NCBI GenBank assembly: GCA_964532465.1
Contig: CAZHHX010000015.1
Coordinates: 1-64,000 of the forward strand
Origin: JAPLKB01 sp964532465
Lineage (GTDB): Bacteria > Desulfobacterota > Syntrophorhabdia > Syntrophorhabdales > Syntrophorhabdaceae
Length of the DNA stretch: 64,000 nt
Direction of reading: 5' to 3'
Made by a program: the position numbers and the translations under genes. Within the stretch, counting starts at the first letter, position 1. Each line of letters opens with the position of its first letter. The notes below the pieces were generated by a model. That model worked only from the letters and a program-made list of their open reading frames with translations, ran no database searches and was not told the DNA's origin. Of this stretch, positions 25,327 through 33,901 are shown in pieces.

Positions 25327-26379
25327 ATGAAAGAATCGGATTTATTAGATGCTTTAAAATCGAAACGTATTCTTGTAACCGGCGGCACAGGAAGTTTCGG
25401 TCATCAAATCATAAAAGAACTATTGAATTATGAGCCGGAAAGCATCCACATCTATAGCCGCGATGAAAAAAAGCAGTATGATATGGCCATGTCATATCGG
25501 GACAATAAAATATTAAAATTCAATATTGGTGATGTCCGTGACCTTGGCAGGACGAGGGAGGCCATGCGCGGGATTGATATTGTATTCAACGCTGCGGCAC
25601 TTAAACAAGTTCCAAACTGCGAATATGCCCCCTTTGAAGCTGTCAAGACCAATATTATTGGTGCTAATAATGTGCGCAGAGCTGCTATCGAGGCCGGTAT
25701 TCAAACCGTTGTTTCTATAAGCACTGACAAGGCGGTCAAACCGGTAAATGTCATGGGCATGACAAAAGCGATCCAGGAACGGATTATGCTTGATCCAACG
25801 TACAGCAGCAGCCAAACAAAATTTCTTTGCGTCCGTTATGGTAATGTTCTTGGCAGCCGCGGCAGTGTAGTCCCGCTTTATTTTGATTACATTCAGAAAA
25901 ACCTCCCTCTACCAATCACACATCCGGATATGACACGTTTCCAGCTTACCCTGAAAGAGGCTGTTCAATTGGTATTATGGGCCACGGTAAAAGGAGAATC
26001 AGGCGACCTATGGGTGCAAAAAATGCCGGCTGCCCGTATTCCTGATTTAGGGCTTGCATTGGCCTATGGCCTTACAGGCAAGCAGAATTATCCCATTTCC
26101 ATCATTGGTATGAGACCAGGTGAGAAGATGCATGAAGTTCTTGTATCGGAAGAGGAGATGTGGCGTGCTACTGAGCTGGAAAGACATTATTTGATCCCAT
26201 CCTGGGCCAAATCACAAAACAAGGAAGGCGCGGGAGATATTAATATATCAGAGTATTCCTCTGCGGGAACACATCTTCTAACCCAGGAGGAAATACTCAA
26301 GATGCTGGAAGCTGATGGATGGTTCGGGCCAAATGCTAAGGCCAAAGCCAAACATGGAGTTGAAATATATGAAGAATAG
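25327..26379 (+). CDS. CapE/PseB-like UDP-GlcNAc 4,6-dehydratase
   Basis: This 350-residue protein is the short soluble form of the FlaA1/PglF family: VTGGTGSFGHQI (NAD), HIYSRDEKKQYDM, and STDKAVKPVNVMGMTKA, where the usual catalytic Tyr is Met143 ahead of Lys147. Met at this place is a known feature of CapE-type and large 4,6-dehydratases. It would turn UDP-GlcNAc into a UDP-4-keto-6-deoxy-HexNAc, with or without C5 inversion. I use the ATG at 25327, with AAGGA 8 nt upstream, and not the one at 25291. It overlaps the DegT gene by 11 bases, so its product is probably aminated at C4. Confidence 0.88.
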   Translation: MKESDLLDALKSKRILVTGGTGSFGHQIIKELLNYEPESIHIYSRDEKKQYDMAMSYRDNKILKFNIGDVRDLGRTREAMRGIDIVFNAAALKQVPNCEYAPFEAVKTNIIGANNVRRAAIEAGIQTVVSISTDKAVKPVNVMGMTKAIQERIMLDPTYSSSQTKFLCVRYGNVLGSRGSVVPLYFDYIQKNLPLPITHPDMTRFQLTLKEAVQLVLWATVKGESGDLWVQKMPAARIPDLGLALAYGLTGKQNYPISIIGMRPGEKMHEVLVSEEEMWRATELERHYLIPSWAKSQNKEGAGDINISEYSSAGTHLLTQEEILKMLEADGWFGPNAKAKAKHGVEIYEE

Positions 26380-27475
26380 CTACCCATTCATACCGCTCTT
26401 TAAAGTTTTTCTTCCCCCTGAAGAGATTCTTATGCCGTCCCTGCGTGATGTGCTTTATAGTGGCCAAATTACAGAAGGAGATGCGGTATATGAGTTTGAA
26501 CGCAAATTCTCTTCATTTGCAGGCTTGTCTAATATGCTTTCTTTTTACAGTGGAACCGCCGCGCTCCATACAGCGCTTATTCTGTCGGGTGTTAAGCAAG
26601 GGGATGAAGTTATTTCTACTCCGATGACTGCGGAACCTACCAATATGGCCATCCTGCATGCTGGCGGTAGAATTGTATGGGCAGATATTAATCCACAAAA
26701 CGGGAATATTGCCGCCGATTCCATTGCCGAAAAAATCACAAAAAAGACGCGTGCGATCATGGTGGTCCACTATGGAGGAATCCCGGCCTCCATGAAGCAT
26801 ATCCGGGAAATTGCAGATAAGCACGATATTCCTGTCATAGAGGATGCGGCACATGCCCTTGGTGCTCGTTATGATAAAGATCCTATCGGTGCCAATTCAG
26901 AATATACAATGTTCTCTCTTCAGGCCATAAAGCACATGACCACAGTCGATGGCGGCATGCTTGCCTGTAAAAATCCAACAGACCTACCACGGGGACGGAA
27001 AATACGCTGGTTCGGTATTGATCGCCAAGCGCCACGAACAGAAGTTGATGTCAAGGAAGTCGGCTATAAATATCATATGAACAACGTTAATGCGACAATA
27101 GGTCTTGTCCAGCTTGACCATATTGCTCCAGTGCTTAAAAAGCATATATCCAACGGGCGTTATTTCGATGAAGAACTTGCCGGGATTTCTGGAATAGAAT
27201 TGTGTCGATGGGATAAAGGAGCAGAACCTTCTTATTGGTTTTACACTGTTTTAGCGGAACGGCGAGATGACCTATCCCGTTACCTTACAGAACAGGGTAT
27301 CGGGAATTCACAAGCACATAAACGTAATGATTTACACTCAGTTTTTGCATCAACCGGTTGTGTTCTACCCGGGCTTGACTTTTTTTACTCACGCATGCTT
27401 CATATCCCTTGCGGGTGGTGGGTTACAGATGAAGAGCGTGAAAGAATTGTAAATATTATTAAAAAAGGCTGGTAA
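26369..27475 (+). CDS. DegT-family aminotransferase (catalytic Lys present)
   Basis: A PLP-dependent aminotransferase of 368 residues, with Lys188 in FSLQAIKHMTTVDGGML as the Schiff-base lysine, SFYSGTAALHTAL for phosphate binding and VIEDAAHALGA for the PLP Asp. The start at 26369 is preferred: GGAG lies 9 nt upstream and homology begins at NSYPFIPLFK. The gene overlaps the 4,6-dehydratase gene, so the substrate is probably that enzyme's 4-keto sugar. The next gene is a paralogue with the same plan and conserved C terminus (LHIPCGWWVTDEER) but an altered PLP lysine. Confidence 0.9.
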   Translation: MKNSYPFIPLFKVFLPPEEILMPSLRDVLYSGQITEGDAVYEFERKFSSFAGLSNMLSFYSGTAALHTALILSGVKQGDEVISTPMTAEPTNMAILHAGGRIVWADINPQNGNIAADSIAEKITKKTRAIMVVHYGGIPASMKHIREIADKHDIPVIEDAAHALGARYDKDPIGANSEYTMFSLQAIKHMTTVDGGMLACKNPTDLPRGRKIRWFGIDRQAPRTEVDVKEVGYKYHMNNVNATIGLVQLDHIAPVLKKHISNGRYFDEELAGISGIELCRWDKGAEPSYWFYTVLAERRDDLSRYLTEQGIGNSQAHKRNDLHSVFASTGCVLPGLDFFYSRMLHIPCGWWVTDEERERIVNIIKKGW

Positions 27476-27527
27476 AAAATCTATAATTTTTGATAATAAG
27501 TAGATCAAAATACTGCTCAAATGCAAT

Positions 27528-28661
27528 ATGATTGCAAAAAACTCCCATAAAAATATTCCTTTATACAAAGTCAATATGCCGCTGAATGCAGCAGGTATTA
27601 TGTCCGAAGTTATGGCTACGGAGCAGATTGCAAATGGCCCGAATATAGAGAAGTTCGAGGGCTTACTTCGTAGCTATATCGGCAATCCTTTGGTTACAGT
27701 CACCGGTGATATCTCCAATTCACTGGTTCTTTGCCTTTTCCTGGCAGGTGTTTGCCCCGGAGATGATGTTCTCATGTCACCACTCGTTTGCCTTGCAACG
27801 AGCTGCCCGGTCCGCAACCTATTTGCCAATATCCGCTGGTGCGATGTAGACCCTATGACGGGCAATATCGATCCGGCGGATATTCTGAAAAAGATTACAT
27901 CAAAAACGAAGGCAATCGTTGTTTATCACTGGGCTGGAAATCCAGCCGACCTCGATGCGATCCAGTCTGTGGCACGCGCCCACAATGTCGCTGTGATAGA
28001 AGATGCAGGCGAGGCGTTCGGGGCTGAATACCACGGAAAAAAGATCGGCGCCACCGGTTCGGACTATACGGTGTACTCATTCTACCCCAACCGCCATATG
28101 ACAACAATCGATGGGGGTGCGATTGCATGTGCACGTGAAGGAGATTATGAAAAGGCCTGCTGGCTAAAACGCTACGGCATACATCAACCCACCTTCCGTT
28201 GCGCAGATGGGGAGATAAGCCCTGTGTCTGATATTCCGATCGCAGGATGGAACCTCTACATGAACCATCTTGCAGCTACAATCGGTGTCGTGCAAATGGA
28301 GCATATTCAAAATATCGTTTCCCGCCATCAGGAGAATGGTCGTTATTACGACGGGACACTTGGAGACATTCCTGGCGTGACTGTCCTTCGAAGGCCCGTC
28401 AATTCTTGTTCGGCTTATTGGGTTTATACCTTTTTGGCGCAAGACCGTGACCGATTGTTAAGACGGCTTCAACAGGAAGGTATACAAGCATCTAAAGTAC
28501 ATCTTAGGAATGATATATACACTTGTTTTGGTATGGAGAGAAAAGAGTTGCCCGGTGTTGATTACTTTTCTGCCCACTGTCTTAGCATCCCATGTGGTTG
28601 GTGGGTTGATGATGACGACCGTGCCCGAATCGTGGACATAATCTACAAGGAATATCGATAA
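27528..28661 (+). CDS. DegT-family paralogue with Arg at the PLP-lysine position
   Basis: The 377-residue protein is a close relative of the preceding one: same NIPLYKVNMP start, VTGDISNSLVLCL phosphate loop, IEDAGEAFGAEY, HMTTIDGGAI and SIPCGWWVDDDDRA. At the Schiff-base position it reads SFYPNRHMTT, with Arg189 (codon CGC, 28092-28094) where the neighbour has Lys. Arginine cannot form the internal aldimine, so normal transamination is not expected. It could be a PMP-using enzyme, a non-catalytic partner of the neighbour, or a decaying copy. The frame is otherwise intact. The ribosome binding site is weak. Confidence 0.85.
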   Translation: MIAKNSHKNIPLYKVNMPLNAAGIMSEVMATEQIANGPNIEKFEGLLRSYIGNPLVTVTGDISNSLVLCLFLAGVCPGDDVLMSPLVCLATSCPVRNLFANIRWCDVDPMTGNIDPADILKKITSKTKAIVVYHWAGNPADLDAIQSVARAHNVAVIEDAGEAFGAEYHGKKIGATGSDYTVYSFYPNRHMTTIDGGAIACAREGDYEKACWLKRYGIHQPTFRCADGEISPVSDIPIAGWNLYMNHLAATIGVVQMEHIQNIVSRHQENGRYYDGTLGDIPGVTVLRRPVNSCSAYWVYTFLAQDRDRLLRRLQQEGIQASKVHLRNDIYTCFGMERKELPGVDYFSAHCLSIPCGWWVDDDDRARIVDIIYKEYR

Positions 28662-28681
28662 AAACTGGTGGAGGATTGAGT

Positions 28682-29371
28682 ATGAATGTAATTTTTCTCG
28701 CATATCGTGACTGGGCACTCAAGGTGTATTCAGCAATTCAAAAACACCCAAAGATAAATAAATGTGTTTTGCATACCACGCATGACGAGCTTGTTAAATC
28801 TGATTTAGCTGATTTTGATCTCCTTTTAACATGCGGGTGGAGTGACGAAATTGGTGCTGACATCTCTTCCAAAATAGTGTCTATCGGAGTGCATTGCGCC
28901 GAACTGGACCGCTATTCATATGGGTCACCACTGCAAAACCAGATTATTGATGGCATAAACTTTACAAAACATCGTGTATTCAAATTTACATATGATAAAA
29001 ACTCTAATCGTGCGCATACACATTCAAGAGAATACTCTCATGAGGTTGTTTTAGACCTTTCCGGAAACATGGAAGATGTGCTTTGTCAAATGACTGCCAC
29101 AAGTGTTGTACTTTTTAACATGTTCCTGGGCGATTATCCTGATATTACATGGAAACAATGGGAAGCTGAAACAACTGTAAAACCTAAACGAGTCCCATCC
29201 GACAGCCGATTGACTAAAGATGACTTGCTTCGCATGAATACAGTAGAATTATATAATTTTTTCCGGTGTCTGGAGGATCCATATCCCAATGGGTACATTG
29301 AAGACGAAAAGGGAATATTATACATCAAGCAAGTTGCCTTTAAACAAAAACAAAATATAACAAAGGATTAG
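28682..29371 (+). CDS. Formyltransferase-like paralogue with altered active site
   Basis: 229 residues with the Fmt-type N-terminal fold and a C-terminal tail (RCLEDPYPNGYIED) shared with the next gene. Where active formyltransferases have HPSDLPDFRGGSP this protein has HCAELDRYSYGSP: His71 is kept but the Ser-Leu-Pro and Arg-Gly are lost. The loop with the catalytic Asp (KIDEGD in the neighbour) is replaced by DKNSNRAHTH. It is therefore unlikely to transfer formyl groups, although the frame is complete. The start at 28682 is chosen because GGAGG lies 7 nt upstream. Confidence 0.78.
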   Translation: MNVIFLAYRDWALKVYSAIQKHPKINKCVLHTTHDELVKSDLADFDLLLTCGWSDEIGADISSKIVSIGVHCAELDRYSYGSPLQNQIIDGINFTKHRVFKFTYDKNSNRAHTHSREYSHEVVLDLSGNMEDVLCQMTATSVVLFNMFLGDYPDITWKQWEAETTVKPKRVPSDSRLTKDDLLRMNTVELYNFFRCLEDPYPNGYIEDEKGILYIKQVAFKQKQNITKD

Positions 29372-29381
29372 AGCTACGACT

Positions 29382-30065
29382 ATGCGGAAAATAAAAATAG
29401 TGTATTGCGGGTATCGTAAGTGGGCGCTCGAGGTATTCGACAATATCAAGATAAATTCATGTCTTGATAATCCAATGCTCATAAAAAGCAAAGAAGAGTA
29501 TGATAAATGGATCTCCGATTCCCCTCAGGATTTGGATTTTATTCTTTTTGTTGGATGGAGTTGGATTGTCCCTGTACATATTTTAAAGAAATATTTATGT
29601 TTAGGGATTCATCCTTCCGATTTACCGGATTTTAGAGGAGGGAGCCCCATTCAAAACCAGATAATACATGGAATAAGTAGAACAAAAGTTTCTTTAATAA
29701 CTTTGGCTGAAAAAATTGATGAGGGAGATATATGGTTAAAAGAAGAACTAAGTTTAGAGGGTGACAACATAAGAATGATATTCGGCAATATTGCGAGCAG
29801 TAGTATCAGGTTACTGAACAATTTTTTTTCTGTGTATCCCGATATCCAAGCAGTGAAACAGAATACAGCGGCAGGAAGCAATTATAGACGCAGAAAACCT
29901 GAGGATAGTAAACTATCAATACAACAAATGGAAAAGATGGGACTTGAAGAGTTATACAATTTTATACGCTGTCTGTCAGATCCTTATCCGAATGCATATT
30001 TAGAAGATGAACATGGAAATCGCCTGTGTTTTAAAGAGGTAAGCTTTTATAAGGCACGGGATTAA
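29382..30065 (+). CDS. Sugar N-formyltransferase (catalytic residues present)
   Basis: The 227-residue protein transfers a formyl group from N10-formyl-tetrahydrofolate, presumably to an amino sugar nucleotide. The active-site strand is LGIHPSDLPDFRGG (His77), with Gly where tRNA formyltransferases have Asn, and the catalytic Asp113 is in AEKIDEGDIW. A short C-terminal domain (LSDPYPNAYLED) follows. With the neighbouring aminotransferase and 4,6-dehydratase it suggests a 4-formamido-trideoxyhexose. It starts 10 bases after its paralogue and its stop overlaps a micro-ORF (TAATG). Confidence 0.85.
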   Translation: MRKIKIVYCGYRKWALEVFDNIKINSCLDNPMLIKSKEEYDKWISDSPQDLDFILFVGWSWIVPVHILKKYLCLGIHPSDLPDFRGGSPIQNQIIHGISRTKVSLITLAEKIDEGDIWLKEELSLEGDNIRMIFGNIASSSIRLLNNFFSVYPDIQAVKQNTAAGSNYRRRKPEDSKLSIQQMEKMGLEELYNFIRCLSDPYPNAYLEDEHGNRLCFKEVSFYKARD

Positions 30066-30172
30066 TGTTAAATGATAATATTGTGGCCAATCTTGGCGCC
30101 CTAATTCTGGTATTTATGTCAGTTTCCATGTCTATTTCGTTGTATCTCAAATTCTATAAGATTGAAGCCTGA
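30065..30172 (+). CDS. 35-residue single-helix membrane microprotein
   Basis: The ATG overlaps the TAA of the formyltransferase gene (TAATG), so it can be translated by reinitiation. The frame codes for MLNDNIVANLGALILV, then a continuing hydrophobic stretch FMSVSMSISLYL and a short KFYKIEA tail: one membrane segment of about 22 residues with positive residues after it. I know of no family. The clean start/stop coupling and the coherent membrane segment speak for a real gene, but chance cannot be excluded at this length. Confidence 0.45.
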   Translation: MLNDNIVANLGALILVFMSVSMSISLYLKFYKIEA

Positions 30173-30183
30173 GCTTAGATTGC

Positions 30184-31344
30184 ATGAGGACTAATGATTT
30201 AACTATTCTCCTTACGCTTAAGGGGCGGCATCTGCATACCTTGCGCTGGCTTTGGCATGCAAACCGCATATGTCTGCCATTCCATGTGATCATTGCTGAT
30301 GGTGAAGTACACCCGACGATAGCTCGACTGCTATCTAACCCAGAAATATTCACACGCTTGAGTTTCGAATATCACCACTATGAGGACAGGTCATTCAGAG
30401 ACTTCTACTATAAATGCGCTGATGCTCTTGGAAAGGTCAGAACTTCCTATGTAATGATGTCGGACAACGATGATTTCCTTTTTCCCTACGGTCTCCAAAA
30501 GAGTATGGCTTTTCTGGATAGTGCGCCGGAATATGTGTGTGCAGGCGGAGGAATACCTGGCTTTTCCATTAATGAAGCGCCGAAGGCTGTCCGCAATGTT
30601 GTTGGTTCTTTGAGGAGCATCAGATACCGATGTGTTTGGAATGAATGGTATCGGTGCCGTGATATTGACAACCCGTCAACAGCGGCTCGTGTTTTGGAAG
30701 AGACCAAGAATCCTCTTTCAGTCTATTACAACACCTACCGCACTCAGACTCTCCGAACTATTGCTAACGAAATTCTTGAATATAATATCAGTTTTCGCCT
30801 TCACGAAATGTACTCTGCGTTGCGTACTGTGACCCTTGGAAAAGTAAGGTCCGACCCTTCCTGTTTTGTCTATCTGCGCCAAGATGGAACCTCGCTGGGT
30901 TTTGCCTTAAATACGGGCTGGATAGATGATTTATTCCGTTGCAGTTTTGCTCAAGACTTGGAGACTATGGTATCCAGAATCTCATTTGAAGCCGCACGAT
31001 CCGATGGTTGTGCTCAAGCCGGGATACAGAAACAGGTTCACGAAGCCTATACTGCCCATCTAAAGTCAGCGCTTGCTTCTGCTATGATATGCTCTCGTTT
31101 CCCTCGGTTCTTCGCCCTGAAGAATCGTTTCTTATTGTTGATCCGTTCACGTCTGACACCTGCTTTTTTGCAGTGTAAATTGGATCAGAAGAAGCTCTGG
31201 AAGCTCTTGACTTCTGACGGTGCCGATAGCAATACAGTTGCAACTCATGAGAAAGAATTAAAAGAGGTTCTGTCTACACTTGAAGGCGATGAGTTTATCA
31301 AGTTTGTTACCCGAAATGCTCCTGATTTGCTCGTGAGCCTGTGA
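30184..31344 (+). CDS. Glycosyltransferase (GT2-like, TIGR00180 type)
   Basis: 386 residues. The N terminus NDLTILLTLKGRHLHTLRWL and the SYVMMSDNDDFLFPYG segment, with the metal-binding Asp cluster, match the GT-A glycosyltransferases annotated as TIGR00180, which occur in LPS and capsule loci. It would act at the cytoplasmic face on the lipid-linked oligosaccharide; donor and acceptor are unknown. Base composition of this gene and of the next (wzx) is clearly more GC-rich than the genes on either side, which suggests that the two entered together. Confidence 0.75.
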   Translation: MRTNDLTILLTLKGRHLHTLRWLWHANRICLPFHVIIADGEVHPTIARLLSNPEIFTRLSFEYHHYEDRSFRDFYYKCADALGKVRTSYVMMSDNDDFLFPYGLQKSMAFLDSAPEYVCAGGGIPGFSINEAPKAVRNVVGSLRSIRYRCVWNEWYRCRDIDNPSTAARVLEETKNPLSVYYNTYRTQTLRTIANEILEYNISFRLHEMYSALRTVTLGKVRSDPSCFVYLRQDGTSLGFALNTGWIDDLFRCSFAQDLETMVSRISFEAARSDGCAQAGIQKQVHEAYTAHLKSALASAMICSRFPRFFALKNRFLLLIRSRLTPAFLQCKLDQKKLWKLLTSDGADSNTVATHEKELKEVLSTLEGDEFIKFVTRNAPDLLVSL

Positions 31345-31390
31345 TTTCAAGGCGGAATTGGCATAAAACTGCTGCGGCGGGCAATGCTGT

Positions 31391-32839
31391 ATGAGCATTG
31401 GACGTCACAGTATATACAATCTTATCGGCACCATGCTTCCAATGGCAATTACTATAGTTGCGTTGCCAATGTATATCAGATGCATAGGCGCTGAACGGTA
31501 TGGTGTAATCGCCCTGATTTGGGGCCTTCTCAGCTACTTTCAATTCTTCGATCTTGGCTTCGGACGTGCAGTTGCTCAGCGCTTGGCTCGCCTTTCAGAG
31601 GCAGAGTCTTCTGAGCGGAGTAGTCTCCTTTGGACTGCATTGTTAAGCACTTTTGTACTCGGAGTAGTTGCTGGTATTTTATTTTGGCTTTTCTCAGAAT
31701 ACATCCTTCTGCATCTGATCAAGATGTCGGCCAAGAGCCGTACTGAAGTGGCTGATACCGTTGGCTGGCTGCTATTATCGCTGCCGATTATCCTGCCGTT
31801 AACGGTATTACAGGGGGCTCTTCAGGCACGGCTGAGGTTTGCCGCAATAAACTGCGTTCTTGTTGTAGGGACAGTAGTCTATCAACTGCTTCCTCTCGCG
31901 CTGGCCTTCGCCGGTTATGTTGAACTAAAGGTGTTAGTCCCTGCTGCTCTTGTATCTCGGTTGTTTATGGCCGCGATGATGATGCAGCAATGTATTCGAC
32001 ACGTGCCTTTGTTGATGCGCCCCGAAATAGACCGTCGCCATCTAAAAGGTCTGTTGCACTACGGTGGCTGGGTTTCAGTGACAACTTTGCTTGAACCCCT
32101 GCTCGGGAACACGGACCGGCTCATCATCGCCACACTAAATGGTGCCAAGGCAGTAACTTTTTACACGATACCTTTCGACCTTGCTATGAAAACTTGGTTG
32201 TTTACAAGCAGTTTATCCGGTGCAATCTTCCCTCGTCTTGCGTCCCTGAGTCCCACAGAATCAAAGGATCTTGCAATGCGGGCTACTACGACACTTGTTG
32301 CAGTTATGACGCCTGTTGTTATCATCGGCACATTTGTTTCCCAACATTTCTTGAATATTTGGCTTGGCAGATCGCTGGCGGCAAACAGTGCACGAATAGC
32401 AGAGATAGTCCTGTTGAGTCTTTGGATAAATTCTATGGGAGTCCTTTATAACGCTAGATTGATGGCGCTTGGCAATCCAAGAATCATCGTTATTATTAAT
32501 ATCTGTGTAATTCCAATTTATCTATCTATGGCATGGGTTTGCATCAGGACCTGGGGAATTGTTGGTGCCGCAACGGCATGGACATTATGTGGTTTAATGC
32601 AAACTGGTGCGGTCCTTTATGTGAGCGGCACGTTATTAAAAATCATACGGATCGTCGCCCCCTCATTTTTTCTGGTGGCCATAGGGACGACAGCCACTTT
32701 GATAGGTACCCTTAATATATTTGTCCATTGGAGCCTTTGTCTGCTCCTTCTTAGTTTATCTTTGTACAAAGATCGAGCGCAATTAATATATGCAATCATG
32801 ATGCTTACACGTCGCAGACACAAAGAGGCAACTGCTTAA
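31391..32839 (+). CDS. wzx: Wzx-type oligosaccharide flippase
   Basis: A polytopic membrane protein of 482 residues with about 12-14 hydrophobic segments and the N-terminal pattern of MOP-family polysaccharide exporters (YNLIGTMLPMAITIVALPMYIRCIG in the first helix pair, then AERYGVIAL). Family members flip undecaprenyl-diphosphate-linked repeat units across the inner membrane. FFDLGFGRAVAQRLA after helix 2 and YGGWVSVTTLLEPLL near the middle are typical. It is the only flippase in the window and pairs with the Wzy-like protein at 46986-48263. Confidence 0.88.
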   Translation: MSIGRHSIYNLIGTMLPMAITIVALPMYIRCIGAERYGVIALIWGLLSYFQFFDLGFGRAVAQRLARLSEAESSERSSLLWTALLSTFVLGVVAGILFWLFSEYILLHLIKMSAKSRTEVADTVGWLLLSLPIILPLTVLQGALQARLRFAAINCVLVVGTVVYQLLPLALAFAGYVELKVLVPAALVSRLFMAAMMMQQCIRHVPLLMRPEIDRRHLKGLLHYGGWVSVTTLLEPLLGNTDRLIIATLNGAKAVTFYTIPFDLAMKTWLFTSSLSGAIFPRLASLSPTESKDLAMRATTTLVAVMTPVVIIGTFVSQHFLNIWLGRSLAANSARIAEIVLLSLWINSMGVLYNARLMALGNPRIIVIINICVIPIYLSMAWVCIRTWGIVGAATAWTLCGLMQTGAVLYVSGTLLKIIRIVAPSFFLVAIGTTATLIGTLNIFVHWSLCLLLLSLSLYKDRAQLIYAIMMLTRRRHKEATA

Positions 32840-32974
32840 TTTCCAGAGGTCTAAAGAGCGTCATGAATGATTTAGACAAATATTCCACAGGAAATACAGG
32901 AAGACGGGTGCATGAGCGGAGCCGCTATTCTGCGGCTTGTCATTGAAGTGAATTTTTGCACGGAGGACTAAAGA

Positions 32975-33835
32975 ATGAAAGTTGCGAAGGTAATTTGTAC
33001 ATGTTTTGTGCCGCGACGAGTAAGAGAGATAACCGGATTATCCGGGGATCCTATTGGTTATTTTTCGCATAGTCAAAATTTCCCGACAAAAGAGTCAGTC
33101 ATTGATTTAATTAATTTTAACATTGAGTGTGAACTGAAATGTAATCCGGGAGAACCCGTTGATTTGATAATAGTGAACAGCGATATCGGATGGCAGGATG
33201 GAATACGATATTTAGATAGTATTAACGGTAAACAGTTAAAGCACGGCAAAATTCATGTGCTCCACAGAAAAAATATCGGTTGGTCTTTCGGCGGGTATAA
33301 TCATGCTTTCAAGATGTTAGGAAGTAGCTATGATTATTTTATTTTTACGGAAGATGATGTTGTTATAGGCAGGGATGGATACGCATCAATAGGAATTGAA
33401 AATTTTCTTAAAATAAAAAATTGTGGATTTTTAGCATATCTGGGCTTAGCATATCAAGCGTTGGACTTAAAGGGGGATGATGCATTTTCTGCACATGGAG
33501 GCGTTGGTCTAACAAGCGCGAGTGTTTTAAGAGATGTTGTTAAACACTATGGATCTCTTCCGCACTGCGACGAGAATACTTCTCAGGAATACGTAGATAT
33601 TTTAGGAAGTGAGATCGCTTTTACGAATAAGATATACAGGTTGGGGTATCAACTTGCCAGCATTCCTGATGATATTAAATTATATGATTTTGCATATGAT
33701 TTAATGCGGGGGATCGATGTAAAGAGGTTCCCATCGCTCTCAACGAAAGCAATGCTTAGAATTAAACAAAAAGCATACAATCAGAAAATTATAAGGTCAA
33801 TTTATCAAGGCTGCAGAAGAGCTGTTGTTAAATGA
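32975..33835 (+). CDS. GT-A-like glycosyltransferase, uncharacterised
   Basis: 286 residues. It has the general look of a GT-A protein: LIIVNSDIGWQDG, then HRKNIGWSFGGYNHAF and FIFTEDDVVIGRDG, which holds an acidic metal-binding triplet. I cannot place it in a CAZy family. It resembles proteins annotated as hypothetical in O-antigen clusters. AGGAGG lies 11 nt before the ATG. The 135-base gap upstream carries only a short GC-rich hairpin (AGCCGC/GCGGCT at 32920-32937). Confidence 0.6.
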   Translation: MKVAKVICTCFVPRRVREITGLSGDPIGYFSHSQNFPTKESVIDLINFNIECELKCNPGEPVDLIIVNSDIGWQDGIRYLDSINGKQLKHGKIHVLHRKNIGWSFGGYNHAFKMLGSSYDYFIFTEDDVVIGRDGYASIGIENFLKIKNCGFLAYLGLAYQALDLKGDDAFSAHGGVGLTSASVLRDVVKHYGSLPHCDENTSQEYVDILGSEIAFTNKIYRLGYQLASIPDDIKLYDFAYDLMRGIDVKRFPSLSTKAMLRIKQKAYNQKIIRSIYQGCRRAVVK

Positions 33836-33901
33836 GGCCGACTGATTATACCGGCAAGCAGTTAGGTATTGGCAGGGGCTTAAGGTAAAAGGAACATAAG
33901 C

